From the NCBI GenBank assembly GCA_016795465.1, contig JAEUHK010000107.1, positions 35,495-99,494 of the forward strand: 64,000 bases of DNA, in the 5' to 3' direction. The notes beneath the pieces are model-generated. The model did no database searches and had not been told where the DNA came from. It was given only the letters and a program-made list of their open reading frames with translations. Below are positions 18,812-27,158 of the stretch, one piece after another (positions within the stretch are counted from its first letter, which is position 1; each line of letters starts with the position of its first letter). This DNA comes from Verrucomicrobiaceae bacterium (GTDB taxonomy: Bacteria > Verrucomicrobiota > Verrucomicrobiia > Verrucomicrobiales > Verrucomicrobiaceae). The position numbers and the translations under genes are program-made.

Positions 18812-19651
18812 ATGACCTGGCGCATCGGCACCCGCACCCTCGACCTCACCTCTCGCGGCCTCATCATGGGCATCGTGAATGTCACGCCGGACAGCTTTTC
18901 GGACGGCGGACGCTTTGCCGATCCCGGCCGCGCCGTCGAGCATGCGCTGGCCATGGTGGCCGATGGTGCCGACATCCTCGACATCGGTGGCGAATCAACG
19001 CGTCCCGGTGCTGAGCCTGTCGGTGAGGCCGAGGAACTCCGCCGCGTGCTGCCCGTCATCCGTGCCCTTCGATCCCAAAGCCAGGTCCTCATCTCCATCG
19101 ACACGATGAAGGCCTCCGTGGCCCGTGCGGCCCTCGATGCCGGTGCGGACATCATCAACGACGTCACCGGCCTGCGTGGCGATGCCGCCATGGTCCGCCT
19201 CGCCGCTGAAGCGGATTGTGGCCTCGTTGCCATGCACATGATCGGTGATCCGCAGACGATGCAAAACGAGCCGCACTATGAAAACGTCGTCGCCGAGGTG
19301 CGTGGCTACCTCGAGGACCGTCTCCGCGTGCTCACCAGTGCCGGCATTGCACCGGAACGCATCGTGCTCGATCCCGGTTTATGCTTCGGCAAGACCCTCG
19401 AGCACAACCTGACCCTCCTGCGCCATCTTCCAGAACTCGTCGTCGATGGCCGCCCGCTGCTCATCGGTGTCTCGCGCAAGTCGATGATCGGCAAAGTGAT
19501 CCACAGCACCCACATGGCGGACCGTTACTGGCCCACCATCGCCCTCACCGCGCATGCCCGCGAGCACGGAGCCCGCATCATCCGCGTGCATGACGTGAAG
19601 CCGAACGCCCAGGCCCTGCGCATGACCGAGGCCATCCTTCACGGTGCATGA
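18812..19651 (+). CDS. folP: Dihydropteroate synthase
   Basis: Joins p-aminobenzoate to dihydropterin pyrophosphate in folate synthesis; target of sulfonamides. The 279-residue TIM-barrel protein shows the two Prosite-type signatures, IMGIVNVTPDSFSDGGRF and DIGGESTRPGAEPV. It also has INDVTGL, LDPGLCFGKTLEHN, LIGVSRKSMIG and the terminal RVHDVKPNAQALRMTEAI. The start follows the upstream terminator by about 30 bp. It is monocistronic, and a REP-like palindrome follows its stop. Confidence 0.95.
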   Translation: MTWRIGTRTLDLTSRGLIMGIVNVTPDSFSDGGRFADPGRAVEHALAMVADGADILDIGGESTRPGAEPVGEAEELRRVLPVIRALRSQSQVLISIDTMKASVARAALDAGADIINDVTGLRGDAAMVRLAAEADCGLVAMHMIGDPQTMQNEPHYENVVAEVRGYLEDRLRVLTSAGIAPERIVLDPGLCFGKTLEHNLTLLRHLPELVVDGRPLLIGVSRKSMIGKVIHSTHMADRYWPTIALTAHAREHGARIIRVHDVKPNAQALRMTEAILHGA

Positions 19652-19656
19652 ACCTC

Positions 19657-19714
19657 AAGGAGCGGGACTTGCCAAGTCCCGTCTCTGATCGGCACTTGGC
19701 AAGTGCCTCTCCTT
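19657..19714. repeat. REP-like double-hairpin element
   Basis: Two 25-nt halves are arranged as an imperfect inverted repeat around an 8-nt spacer (tctctgat). Each half is itself a palindrome: GGGACTTGCCAAGTCCC and GGCACTTGGCAAGTGCC, and the ends are aaggag...ctcctt. Half one and the reverse complement of half two differ at only three positions, and the changes in the stems are compensatory. This is the architecture of REP/BIME-type elements. It sits between the convergent folP and CBM9-like genes and could also end both transcripts. Confidence 0.75.
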
Positions 19715-19721
19715 GTCACGT

Positions 19722-20564
19722 TCACTTCACCGGCATCAGCCGCAGCGTGCCCCACTGCCGCAGATTCGTGCGCTTGTTCTTTTCACCCGCGAACCAGTCC
19801 TCATGGTGAAAACTCCCAAAGTTGTCTTCACCCTTCGCTTTCTCATCCAGATCACCCACCGCGATGTTCAGGCCCATTTTCACTTCCTCGGCACCTGGAG
19901 TGAAAAAACGGCCCGGAGACACTTCGAGGCATGGATTGAAGCAGATCGACCACTCGATGATATAGCCCTTTCCCTCCGGCAAAACCTTCGTCACCGCCTC
20001 CATCGCCCCGCTTTCGATCCACTTTTGATACGTGGTCCACGCCGCGGCATCGGAGCGTGGCTCACCTTCCAGCAAGCCACCTTTGCCCACGCCGCCGAGG
20101 CGCGACTTCGTCACGTTGCACACCATCTGCCACGACGAGCCATCGCCAGCCGCGTTCTCATCGGCCTTCCACACGTTCGAGGCATTGATTAGGATCTCCA
20201 TCTCATCACCAAACCACGGCCAGCCATCCCGCGAGAGCTCATGCGCCTTCGGATTCTTCTCCGGCAGCCAGCGGTCCGTGTCGATGCCGTAGAGCACATC
20301 ATCCGTCACGCGAAACGCGAAGTGCAGCCGTGTGTCGTCATACTTCACCCAGCCCGTGAGTGAGAGATCCTCCTTCCGTGTCGTCCGCGTGAACTGCGCC
20401 GTCCAGCCTTCCACGCCCTCAAACCGCGTCGCATCCTGCCACTCCGCCTCTTCGATCACGCCATCCACCTTCGGCGTCGTCCCGCGATAGGCCTTCAGCT
20501 CCCGCGGCCATTCGCCCGCCATTGCCGAAGCGACAAGCATCAGACCAACCACGGAGAGCCTCAT
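19722..20564 (-). CDS. Secreted protein with CBM9-like carbohydrate-binding fold
   Basis: A 280-residue protein with a signal peptide (MRLSVVGLMLVASAMAGEW). What follows (PKVDGVIEEAEWQDATRFEG, a beta-strand pattern with DTRLHFAFRVTDD and GDEMEILINAS) is the typical start of the CBM9-like family, which binds sugars or sits in xylanases and sulfatase loci. No catalytic domain is visible. It lies 20 bp downstream of the sulfatase gene on the same strand and is probably co-transcribed, so a role in sulfated-polysaccharide binding is plausible. Confidence 0.7.
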   Translation of the reverse strand: MRLSVVGLMLVASAMAGEWPRELKAYRGTTPKVDGVIEEAEWQDATRFEGVEGWTAQFTRTTRKEDLSLTGWVKYDDTRLHFAFRVTDDVLYGIDTDRWLPEKNPKAHELSRDGWPWFGDEMEILINASNVWKADENAAGDGSSWQMVCNVTKSRLGGVGKGGLLEGEPRSDAAAWTTYQKWIESGAMEAVTKVLPEGKGYIIEWSICFNPCLEVSPGRFFTPGAEEVKMGLNIAVGDLDEKAKGEDNFGSFHHEDWFAGEKNKRTNLRQWGTLRLMPVK

Positions 20565-20584
20565 CACATCTGACTTCTCATCTC

Positions 20585-21991
20585 TCACTTCTTACCCTTT
20601 CCTTTCTTCTTCTTCGTGCCGCCCGGCTTCGTCGCCCCTTCATTCTGGATCACTTCCGGTGGCTCCGGCACGCGGCCCTGATCGTTCGTTTGCTCGATCC
20701 AATCCTTCAGCACACCGCTCAGACGCTCCAGCGCGGCGCGATGCTCCGGCGCATTCGATTTGGCGAGGTTCTTGATCTGGTGCGGATCGTCTTCGAGATC
20801 GTAGAGCTCCTCCTCCGGCATCGTCGGAGCCGTCAGCACGGCCTGCTCGGGGGTCAGCTTGTCCTGCTCCGCCAGTTCCTTGATCAGATTCCACACCGGA
20901 TACTGCTTCTCCTTGTATTCGTTGTGCTGAAGGAACGGCCGGTCCGGCGTGAAGTTGCGGATGTAGCGGTAACGCGCATCCCGCACCGTGCGCAGGCGGA
21001 AGACCGTCATGTCACAGCGATCCCGTGCTCCGAAAGTGTACTCACGCGGCGCCTCCGCCTTCTCACCGAGAAAGACCTGCCCCTGCATGCCATCAGGCTT
21101 CGCAATGCCCGCCCAGCTCAGCGAGGTGGCGGTCAAATCAATGCTCATCAGCAGCCGGTCGCTTGCCCTGCCAGCTTCAAAGCCCGCCGGAGCCTTCACC
21201 GCCGATGGCCAGCGCAGGATGAAGGGCACATTCAGACCTTCCTCATAGCAAAACTGCTTCGCCCGCACATGCGCCGCACCGTTGTCACCCACAAAGCAGA
21301 TCACCGTGTTCTCAAACAAGCCATCACGCTTCAGCAGCTCCACGATCTTGCCGATCTTGCGGTCCAGCTCCGTCGCCGCATCGAGATACTGCGCCCAGTC
21401 CTTCCGCGTGACCTCATGATCCGGATAATACGGCGGCACCTCCACCTTTGCCGGATCGGCATGCGGCGGTGCATGAAACGTGCGGTGCGTCTCCTGGAAA
21501 TTCACCTGCGCGTAGAAAGGCTGGTGCGCCTTCAAATCATCCCAGCTCGCGCTGTCGAAGGGCTTCTCCGGAGCGGCGAAGTTCCAGTCCGTCTTCCCCG
21601 CGCCTTTGAACCCGGCCTCCGGTGGCATCTCCTTCACATTCGCCGTGAAGTAGCCCGCTTCGCGCATGCGCTCGCTGATCAGCTTCACCCCGGCGGGCAA
21701 GGTGTAGCCATCATCACGATGACTGCGATGATTGTGCGCTCCGATTGTTGTTTGATACATCCCCGTGTTGAAGGCACTGCGACTCGCCGAGCACACCGGC
21801 GCCGTCGTGTAGTAGCGGGAGAACCGCATTCCCTCCTTCGCCATGCCATCCAGCACCGGCGTCGAGACCTCCTTCGTGCCATAGCAGCCCAAATGCGGCC
21901 CAAAATCCTCCGCGATCAGCCACAGGATGTTCGGACGCTCCGCCGCACTGAGGGTGGAACAAAGAGCCAACAGAAGAAAGAGACGCATCAT
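20585..21991 (-). CDS. Secreted sulfatase (family S1)
   Basis: A 468-residue sulfatase with signal peptide MMRLFLLLALCSTLSAAERP. The metal-binding start PNILWLIAEDFG and the formylglycine motif APVCSASRS (Cys67) are present, as is the later YPDHEVTRKDWAQYLDAATELDRKIG segment. The motif is C-S-A-S-R, not C-x-P-x-R. Family knowledge suggests that the radical-SAM maturase accepts alanine there whereas the aerobic enzyme prefers proline. The C-terminus is a lysine-rich tail. The frame stays open upstream through a 22-bp tandem array, but that is not credible coding sequence, so the start is placed at the signal peptide. Confidence 0.9.
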   Translation of the reverse strand: MMRLFLLLALCSTLSAAERPNILWLIAEDFGPHLGCYGTKEVSTPVLDGMAKEGMRFSRYYTTAPVCSASRSAFNTGMYQTTIGAHNHRSHRDDGYTLPAGVKLISERMREAGYFTANVKEMPPEAGFKGAGKTDWNFAAPEKPFDSASWDDLKAHQPFYAQVNFQETHRTFHAPPHADPAKVEVPPYYPDHEVTRKDWAQYLDAATELDRKIGKIVELLKRDGLFENTVICFVGDNGAAHVRAKQFCYEEGLNVPFILRWPSAVKAPAGFEAGRASDRLLMSIDLTATSLSWAGIAKPDGMQGQVFLGEKAEAPREYTFGARDRCDMTVFRLRTVRDARYRYIRNFTPDRPFLQHNEYKEKQYPVWNLIKELAEQDKLTPEQAVLTAPTMPEEELYDLEDDPHQIKNLAKSNAPEHRAALERLSGVLKDWIEQTNDQGRVPEPPEVIQNEGATKPGGTKKKKGKGKK

Positions 21992-22104
21992 GGCCTCCAG
22001 CATGCCTGAAAAGCCCTCGCCAAGGCAAGCATGGATTTGCCGTCGAGAGTCGTGATCCGACACCACTGACCGCCCACCCAGTCCCGAAACCGTCAGCCAC
22101 CTTC

Positions 22105-22332
22105 CATCCCGGTGTGCCCACAAACCCACCCCGGTATGCCCGCACACCCACCCCGGTGTGACCACACACCCATCCCGGTGTGCCCACACACCCATCCCGG
22201 TGTGCCCACACACCCATCCCGGTGTGCCCACACACCCACCCCGGTGTGCCCACACACCCACCCCGGTGTGCCCACACACCCATCCCGGTGTGCCCACAAA
22301 CCCACCCCGGTATGCCCACACACCCATCCCGG
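22105..22332. repeat. Tandem array of 22-bp units
   Basis: Ten complete 22-bp units and a partial eleventh, consensus catcccggtgtgcccacaca plus cc, begin at 22105, 22127, 22149 and so on to 22325. Variation is limited to a few positions (cat/cac at the start, gtgtg/gtatg, cacaca/cacaaa). Each unit contains the small dyad TGTG-CC-CACA. The period is about two helical turns, so the dyads face one side of the DNA. The array lies 114 bp upstream of the sulfatase start. There are no unique spacers, so it is not CRISPR. Confidence 0.92.
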
Positions 22333-22408
22333 ATTTGGCAAAACCGATCTCGGATTTCGGAAATCCGACCTCGGAAATGCCAAATCCCACCCCGGAAACG
22401 CCCCCCAA
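22325..22408. repeat. Degenerate 21-bp repeats flanking the 22-bp array
   Basis: Four diverged 21-bp units continue the array: catcccggatttggcaaaac, gatctcggatttcggaaatc, gacctcggaaatgccaaatc and caccccggaaacgcccccca (first 20 bases of each). They share the core c-cgga-at---aaatcc. The period changes from 22 to 21 bp exactly where the TGTGCCCACA dyad is replaced by a g/aaatt-type core, suggesting an older or a different binding unit. Confidence 0.6.
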
Positions 22409-22710
22409 GCACCCATTTCAGGCCCAAACGGCCCACCTACCCCGTGCAAAGGCCTGTTCGTCTATGGTCTATCCGCGATCGTCGATGCCCGAAGAGCTCC
22501 GCCCATGCTTGCCTTGCCATTCGCATCACTTCTCTGCGGTGAATCCTTTCCGGCTGCGAGCGGAGTCGTGGTGTCCAGAAAGCGAACATGAGGCAAACCT
22601 GTTCCACTTTCAGGCTCTGCCTGCATTAGTGACCGAAGCTTTGCGGGCAGTAGGGCCCACTCACCTCTGACTTCTCACCACTCACAGTCTCCCCTTCTCC
22701 CCGTCTCCTC
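22409..22710. other. Intergenic stretch without recognisable gene
   Basis: I see no supported gene here. Short open frames exist on both strands but show no start context, codon pattern or protein motif. The right end (22661-22677, TCACCTCTGACTTCTCA) nearly repeats the spacer before the CBM9-like gene at 20564-20580 (one mismatch). Confidence 0.5.
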
Positions 22711-22914
22711 TCAAGCGAGTTCCGCCCTCTGCAGGCTCGGCACCAGCAAGTCATTGGCGGCAAGGCCGAGGAAGTAAACGAGGCCGACGATGATGAACAT
22801 GACGAGGTAGCTGCCGGTGGCTTCTTTAATGCGGTGCGAGGCGAGGGAGATGAGCAGGCCGGCGGTCCAGAGGTGCGCGACGACCGGGGCGTAGGCGACG
22901 GGAAGTGCGCAAAA
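22711..22914 (-). pseudogene. Relic of an MFS transporter C-terminus
   Basis: Read on the minus strand, this gives ...FCALPVAYAPVVAHLWTAG then LLISLASHRIKEATGSYLVM then FIIVGLVYFLGLAANDLLVP and a stop. It matches the last part of the MFS transporter encoded at 25920-27158 (LPVAYAPVTDNLWTAVLLIS, SGRIKEATGSYLTMFIIAGL, VYFLGLAAVHLLAP). It lacks everything upstream and about 45 residues inside (between LLISLA and RIKEATG), removed in frame. The stop codon is still at the equivalent place. It is a truncated duplicate, or the remains of a second transporter gene. Confidence 0.8.
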
Positions 22915-23063
22915 GCCTTGCTTTCATCACCCAAGGTACTCCAGCCGCCAACAAAGCCTCTGACGTGCTCACCCAGAACGAGAGCAAGCCCTGCCTCATC
23001 ACGCTCCGCTGGCCGACCGTGGAGGTGCTGGAGATTGTCGAGCATGCCGCGTGGACGAAGTGA
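22914..23063 (+). pseudogene. Orphan C-terminal fragment of an unidentified protein
   Basis: Directly abutting the MFS relic, the plus strand reads SLAFITQGTPAANKASDVLT, QNESKPCLITLRWPTVEVLE, IVEHAAWTK and stop. The amino-acid composition and codon use are protein-like, but there is no start codon or upstream part in this frame. I do not recognise the family. The junction with the relic at about 22910 suggests a deletion that fused the ends of two genes that once faced each other. Confidence 0.4.
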
Positions 23064-23132
23064 TCGGACATTCGTCCCGGAAAAAAGGGGCGATACTTGA
23101 CTTTCCATGCCGGACTAAGCTCCAATCGAGCC

Positions 23133-25916
23133 ATGTGGCGCTCCCTTTTGATCTTGTCGGCCTCCTCGGTGTTTTGTGCCGCGGACAACGCGTTGTTTGA
23201 TGCGTTTGTAAAACGCTGCGAGTCATCGTCGTCGTGGTCCGTGGAGGCGCGCACGCTCGTGCAGGACGGCGAACCGGCGGTGACACGTGTGTTCTTTGCA
23301 GCGCCGGACAAGCTGCGGGTGGAGGAAGTCGGCGGCAAGAAGCCCCTGGTGGTGCTCAATGGAGCCACAGGCTGGTACTACCAACCCGAGGACAAAACCT
23401 GCTTTGTCTTGGAAGAACCGGACGCGCTGAAACAATTGCAGAAGGGCGATCTGGCGCTGGGGTCGATGGCGGCTCCGGGATTGTTCAAGCAAATGACCAT
23501 GCGCACGGACGCCAGGCCGGTGGAGGAACTTTTTGAGGGCATGAAAAGCACTCGGCTGGAATTCCGGTTTGGAGAGCTAGACCTCAAGCTGTGGCTGCGG
23601 TCGCGCGATGAGGGGCCGGTGCTGTGCGGCTCGGAGATGAGCAGCCGCCCCAACGATGTGACCAAGGCCGGGTGGTCGCGCCGGCAGGTGTACACCAATT
23701 GGAACTTCGAAAAGCAGCGGAAAGAGTTGTTCGTGTTCGAGCCGCCCGCAGACGTCAAGGTGGTGGACGCGCTGACGCGGCGTGAGCACGTCCGGGTGGC
23801 TCCAATCCTGCTGCCAAAGGTTGAAGGAAAGCTCAAGCGTGACTTTGAGGCACGCCAGACGGCCTGGATGCAGCGCCTTCTCACGGAGGCATTCGCGAAG
23901 CGTCACACGGGCCAACCCTGGTTGCAGGAGGCGGTGGCGGCCCTGCGTGAAGCCGCCCCCTTCCTGAATGAAGGCGGAACCCGCAATGAGATGACCGGCG
24001 TGACGACCAGGCCTGCGCCCGGATTGATCCAGCGGTTCCAAGCGCTGCGGGACCGCGGCTGTGATGATCCGCTTTTTGTATATGTGAGCGTCTTTCTGGA
24101 GGCGTTTTTGAAAAATGCCAGGCTGGAGCAGGTGCGCATGGTGGAGGCACTGTGGCCGCGGCTGCTCGCAGGAGATGATCCGGAGGCGGTGAAGGCCTTT
24201 GTCACCGCATGGCTTTGGAACACGACGTATGCCGGTGCCAGCACGACGAGGAACAGCGAGCTGAAAAAGCGCTGCGATGACGAACTCGTGGTGCGGATCG
24301 TGTCCGCACTGGAGTCCGCCGGGGACCGCGAGGATGCGTTTGGTCTGTGCCAGATGCTGCAAGGAGAGTGGCCTCTGGCCAACTTTTGCCACTGGCGGCG
24401 GGACAGGCTCTTCATTCCTCTGGAAAAATGCCGCGGCCCCAAGTGGGTAACTGGCTCCCTGCTGGGGGAGATGGAGATCACCGAGGCGTGGGAGAAGCGT
24501 GGAGGTGGCTGGGCATCGACGGTGACTGACGAGGGCTGGAAAGGCTTTGAGCACTGGCTCACCAAAGCGCGCGAGCACCTCTCACAGGCATGGGAAGAAG
24601 AAAAAGAGGCTCACTGGGCCGCCACGCGAATGATCACCGTCACGATGGCAGGTCATGGTGTGCCAGGTGTGGACGAGCGGACTTGGTTTGACCGTGCCAC
24701 GGCGGCCTGCTTTGACCACATCGACGCCTACGATCACCTGCTGTGGGCCTGGCGGCCGCGGTGGGGCGGCAGCCATGAGTTGATGCTGGAGTTTGGCAAG
24801 GCCTGCGCTGCCACACGGCGCTATGACACCATCGTGCCCTCACGCCTCTTCAAAGCCGTGCGTGATGTCTCCGAGGAGTTGGCCTGCAAGGACACCGTGC
24901 ATGAGGACCCCGAGCTCTGCCGCCTCGTGCTGGAAACACAAAAAGGGATGGTGGCCCGTGCCGCGCCGGATGAGGAGCGCTACCTCCGCTCCTTCCTCGT
25001 GGTCAATGCCTTCCTCGCTCGCGACTACGCCACGGCTGCGGAGGCTCTGGCCAGGATCACGGACGGCCTGCATTCGCAGGCATCGACGAGGTTTTACCTT
25101 TACGGCAAATATCTGGTGTTGTGGCAGGGGATGCTGGCGCTTCACAGCCTCGACAAGACCGCCTTCGCCACTTTTGAAAAGGCGGAACAGGCCTATGCTT
25201 CGCTGGAACTGGAGTCCGCCCGCAAGCTTTACCAGCAAGTGCTGAAAACTCCCGGCGTGGAGGCATCTAAGGAAGCCGCGCGTCTTCTCCGCATGCGCCT
25301 GGCCGCCATCGCGGTCGAAAAGCGCCTGCAAACCGGCCAGTGGGTCAAACTCGCCGAGAATGAGCGTCGTCTGTTGTGGATCGGCACGCAGAACGATTGG
25401 TGGAATCACGAGGGCGGTCATCTCAGCCTCAAAAACGAGACCGAGGGAGCCTGGGCCAAGGTGGTGCTCAATGCACGGGTGGGTCTCGATTTCGAGGTGA
25501 GAGGGCGTCTGGACAATCCCGAGGGACTCCATCACGCGCAGCTCGGCATCATGATGGGCCTGCGCTGGAACTACAACGGATGGGCCTCTGCTGTGGCGGG
25601 CTACACGTGTGTGAAGCCGAACCGGAAGGGGGCCGCGCTCGTCTCCCAATCTTACGCGGCCACGGAGGATTCTCCGCATGGCGATGTAGAGCTCAAAAGG
25701 AACTCCACCTTCCATCTGCGCGTGAAGGACGGCGAGGCGGTTCTCACCATTGATGGCGCTGAAGTGGTCCGCGGGGATGTTCGTGGCCTCTATGAGAATC
25801 GCCGTCCATGGCAGGAGGACTCGCCCGAGCAGAACATGCTGGGCTTTGGCTGCAATTTCCTTCCGAAAGGCGAGTCCTGGATCAAGGACATCGAAATCCG
25901 CCGGGTCGTGGACTGA
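23133..25916 (+). CDS. Very large secreted protein with N-terminal LolA-like domain
   Basis: A 927-residue exported protein (signal peptide MWRSLLILSASSVFCAADNA). Residues about 20-220 resemble LolA/outer-membrane lipoprotein-sorting domains: EARTLVQDGEPAVTRVFFAA, PDKLRVEEVGGKKPLVVLNG and TGWYYQPEDKTCFVLEEPDA form the expected strand pattern. The middle is helical with many Trp/Arg residues and TPR-like spacing. The last 200 residues look like a beta-sandwich sugar-binding or LamG-like domain (FHLRVKDGEAVLTIDGAEVV, IKDIEIRRVVD). Function is unknown. It ends 3 bp before the convergent MFS gene. Confidence 0.7.
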   Translation: MWRSLLILSASSVFCAADNALFDAFVKRCESSSSWSVEARTLVQDGEPAVTRVFFAAPDKLRVEEVGGKKPLVVLNGATGWYYQPEDKTCFVLEEPDALKQLQKGDLALGSMAAPGLFKQMTMRTDARPVEELFEGMKSTRLEFRFGELDLKLWLRSRDEGPVLCGSEMSSRPNDVTKAGWSRRQVYTNWNFEKQRKELFVFEPPADVKVVDALTRREHVRVAPILLPKVEGKLKRDFEARQTAWMQRLLTEAFAKRHTGQPWLQEAVAALREAAPFLNEGGTRNEMTGVTTRPAPGLIQRFQALRDRGCDDPLFVYVSVFLEAFLKNARLEQVRMVEALWPRLLAGDDPEAVKAFVTAWLWNTTYAGASTTRNSELKKRCDDELVVRIVSALESAGDREDAFGLCQMLQGEWPLANFCHWRRDRLFIPLEKCRGPKWVTGSLLGEMEITEAWEKRGGGWASTVTDEGWKGFEHWLTKAREHLSQAWEEEKEAHWAATRMITVTMAGHGVPGVDERTWFDRATAACFDHIDAYDHLLWAWRPRWGGSHELMLEFGKACAATRRYDTIVPSRLFKAVRDVSEELACKDTVHEDPELCRLVLETQKGMVARAAPDEERYLRSFLVVNAFLARDYATAAEALARITDGLHSQASTRFYLYGKYLVLWQGMLALHSLDKTAFATFEKAEQAYASLELESARKLYQQVLKTPGVEASKEAARLLRMRLAAIAVEKRLQTGQWVKLAENERRLLWIGTQNDWWNHEGGHLSLKNETEGAWAKVVLNARVGLDFEVRGRLDNPEGLHHAQLGIMMGLRWNYNGWASAVAGYTCVKPNRKGAALVSQSYAATEDSPHGDVELKRNSTFHLRVKDGEAVLTIDGAEVVRGDVRGLYENRRPWQEDSPEQNMLGFGCNFLPKGESWIKDIEIRRVVD

Positions 25917-25919
25917 GCC

Positions 25920-27158
25920 TCACACTTCCGCCCTCTCCAGCTTCGGAGCCAGCAGATGCACGGCGGCGAGGCCGAGGAAATAGACGAGGCCGGCGATGAT
26001 GAACATGGTGAGGTAGCTGCCGGTGGCTTCTTTGATGCGGCCGGAGGCGGCTTGCATCAAAATGCCGCCGATGGCTCCGGCCATGCCGCCGATACCGACG
26101 ACGGAGCCGACGGCGCGTCGCGGAAAGAGATCGGAGGTGAGGGTGAAGAGGTTCGCGGAGAAGCCCTGATGGGCGGCGGCGGCGAGGGAGATGAGCAGGA
26201 CCGCCGTCCAAAGGTTGTCGGTGACCGGTGCGTAGGCCACGGGCAGCACGCAAAGGGCGCAAAGCAGCATGGTGAGCTTTCGTGCGGCATTGGCGGTCCA
26301 GCCGCGTTTCAGCAGGAAGGATGAAAACCAGCCTCCGGCGACGCTGCCGATATCGGCGAGCACATAAATGGTGATGAGCGGAGCGCCGATGGTCTTGATG
26401 CTGACGCCAAAACGCTCGGCGAAGAACTTGCCGCTCCAAAAGAGGTAAAACCACCACACTGGATCGGTGAGAAATTTGCCCATCGCGAAGGCCCAGGTCT
26501 GGCGGTGGCTCAAAAGAGGCAGCCAGGAGACTCGCGTGTTGTTTTCATCACCATCACTGCGGATGTGCGCGAGCTCGGCAGGCGTGACTCGCGGATGGTT
26601 TTCCGGTTCGCGGTAGATGGGCAGCCAAAACGCGACCCACAGCAGCCCGGCGATGCCGGTGACGAGAAACGCGGCCTGCCAGCCATACGCGACAGCGAGC
26701 CAGGGCACGAGCAACGGCGCGAGGAAGGCTCCGACATTCGAGCCGGCATTGAAGATGCCGGTGGCGAAGGCTCGCTCGCGCTGCGGGAACCATTCGGCGG
26801 TGGTTTTGACAGCAGCAGGGAAATTCCCAGCTTCGCCAAGGCCGAGCAAGAAGCGGGCGATGCCAAAACCAAGCGGTGTGGCGGCCATCGCATGCGCAGC
26901 GGCAGCGAGACTCCAAAAGACGAGCGAGGCGGCGTAGCCAAAACGCACGCCCACGCGGTCGATGAAGCGACCGACAAGCAGGAAGCCGAGCGCATAGGCG
27001 AAGCTGAAGGCGGCGTTGATGTCGCCATACTCGGTGTCGGTCCACTGGATGACCTTCTTCAGTTCTGGCTCGAGCACGCCGAGCACGGCGCGGTCGATGT
27101 AATTGATCGTCGTGGCGGCAAACAGCAGGCCGCAGATGGTCCAGCGGAAGTGTTTCAT
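25920..27158 (-). CDS. MFS transporter, hexuronate/sugar-acid type (ExuT-like)
   Basis: A 412-residue major-facilitator protein with about 12 membrane segments. The start MKHFRWTICGLLFAATTINYIDRAVLGVLEP is the anion:cation-symporter pattern (INYxDR) of the ExuT/GudP group. RFLLGLGEAGNFPAAVKTTAEWFP and the NAGSNVGAFLAPLLVPWLA segment are also typical. It likely imports hexuronates or related acids. It starts 1 bp inside the stop of the upstream gene (TGATG), so the two are translationally coupled. A truncated relative lies at 22711-22914. Confidence 0.9.
   Translation of the reverse strand: MKHFRWTICGLLFAATTINYIDRAVLGVLEPELKKVIQWTDTEYGDINAAFSFAYALGFLLVGRFIDRVGVRFGYAASLVFWSLAAAAHAMAATPLGFGIARFLLGLGEAGNFPAAVKTTAEWFPQRERAFATGIFNAGSNVGAFLAPLLVPWLAVAYGWQAAFLVTGIAGLLWVAFWLPIYREPENHPRVTPAELAHIRSDGDENNTRVSWLPLLSHRQTWAFAMGKFLTDPVWWFYLFWSGKFFAERFGVSIKTIGAPLITIYVLADIGSVAGGWFSSFLLKRGWTANAARKLTMLLCALCVLPVAYAPVTDNLWTAVLLISLAAAAHQGFSANLFTLTSDLFPRRAVGSVVGIGGMAGAIGGILMQAASGRIKEATGSYLTMFIIAGLVYFLGLAAVHLLAPKLERAEV

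Noticed and set aside
22105..22332. CRISPR array
   Set aside because: Units are directly contiguous with no spacers and no cas genes.
21992..22408. N-terminal extension of the sulfatase through the 22-bp repeats
   Set aside because: The extension is a translated tandem repeat that stays open in all frames, while a proper signal peptide starts at 21991.
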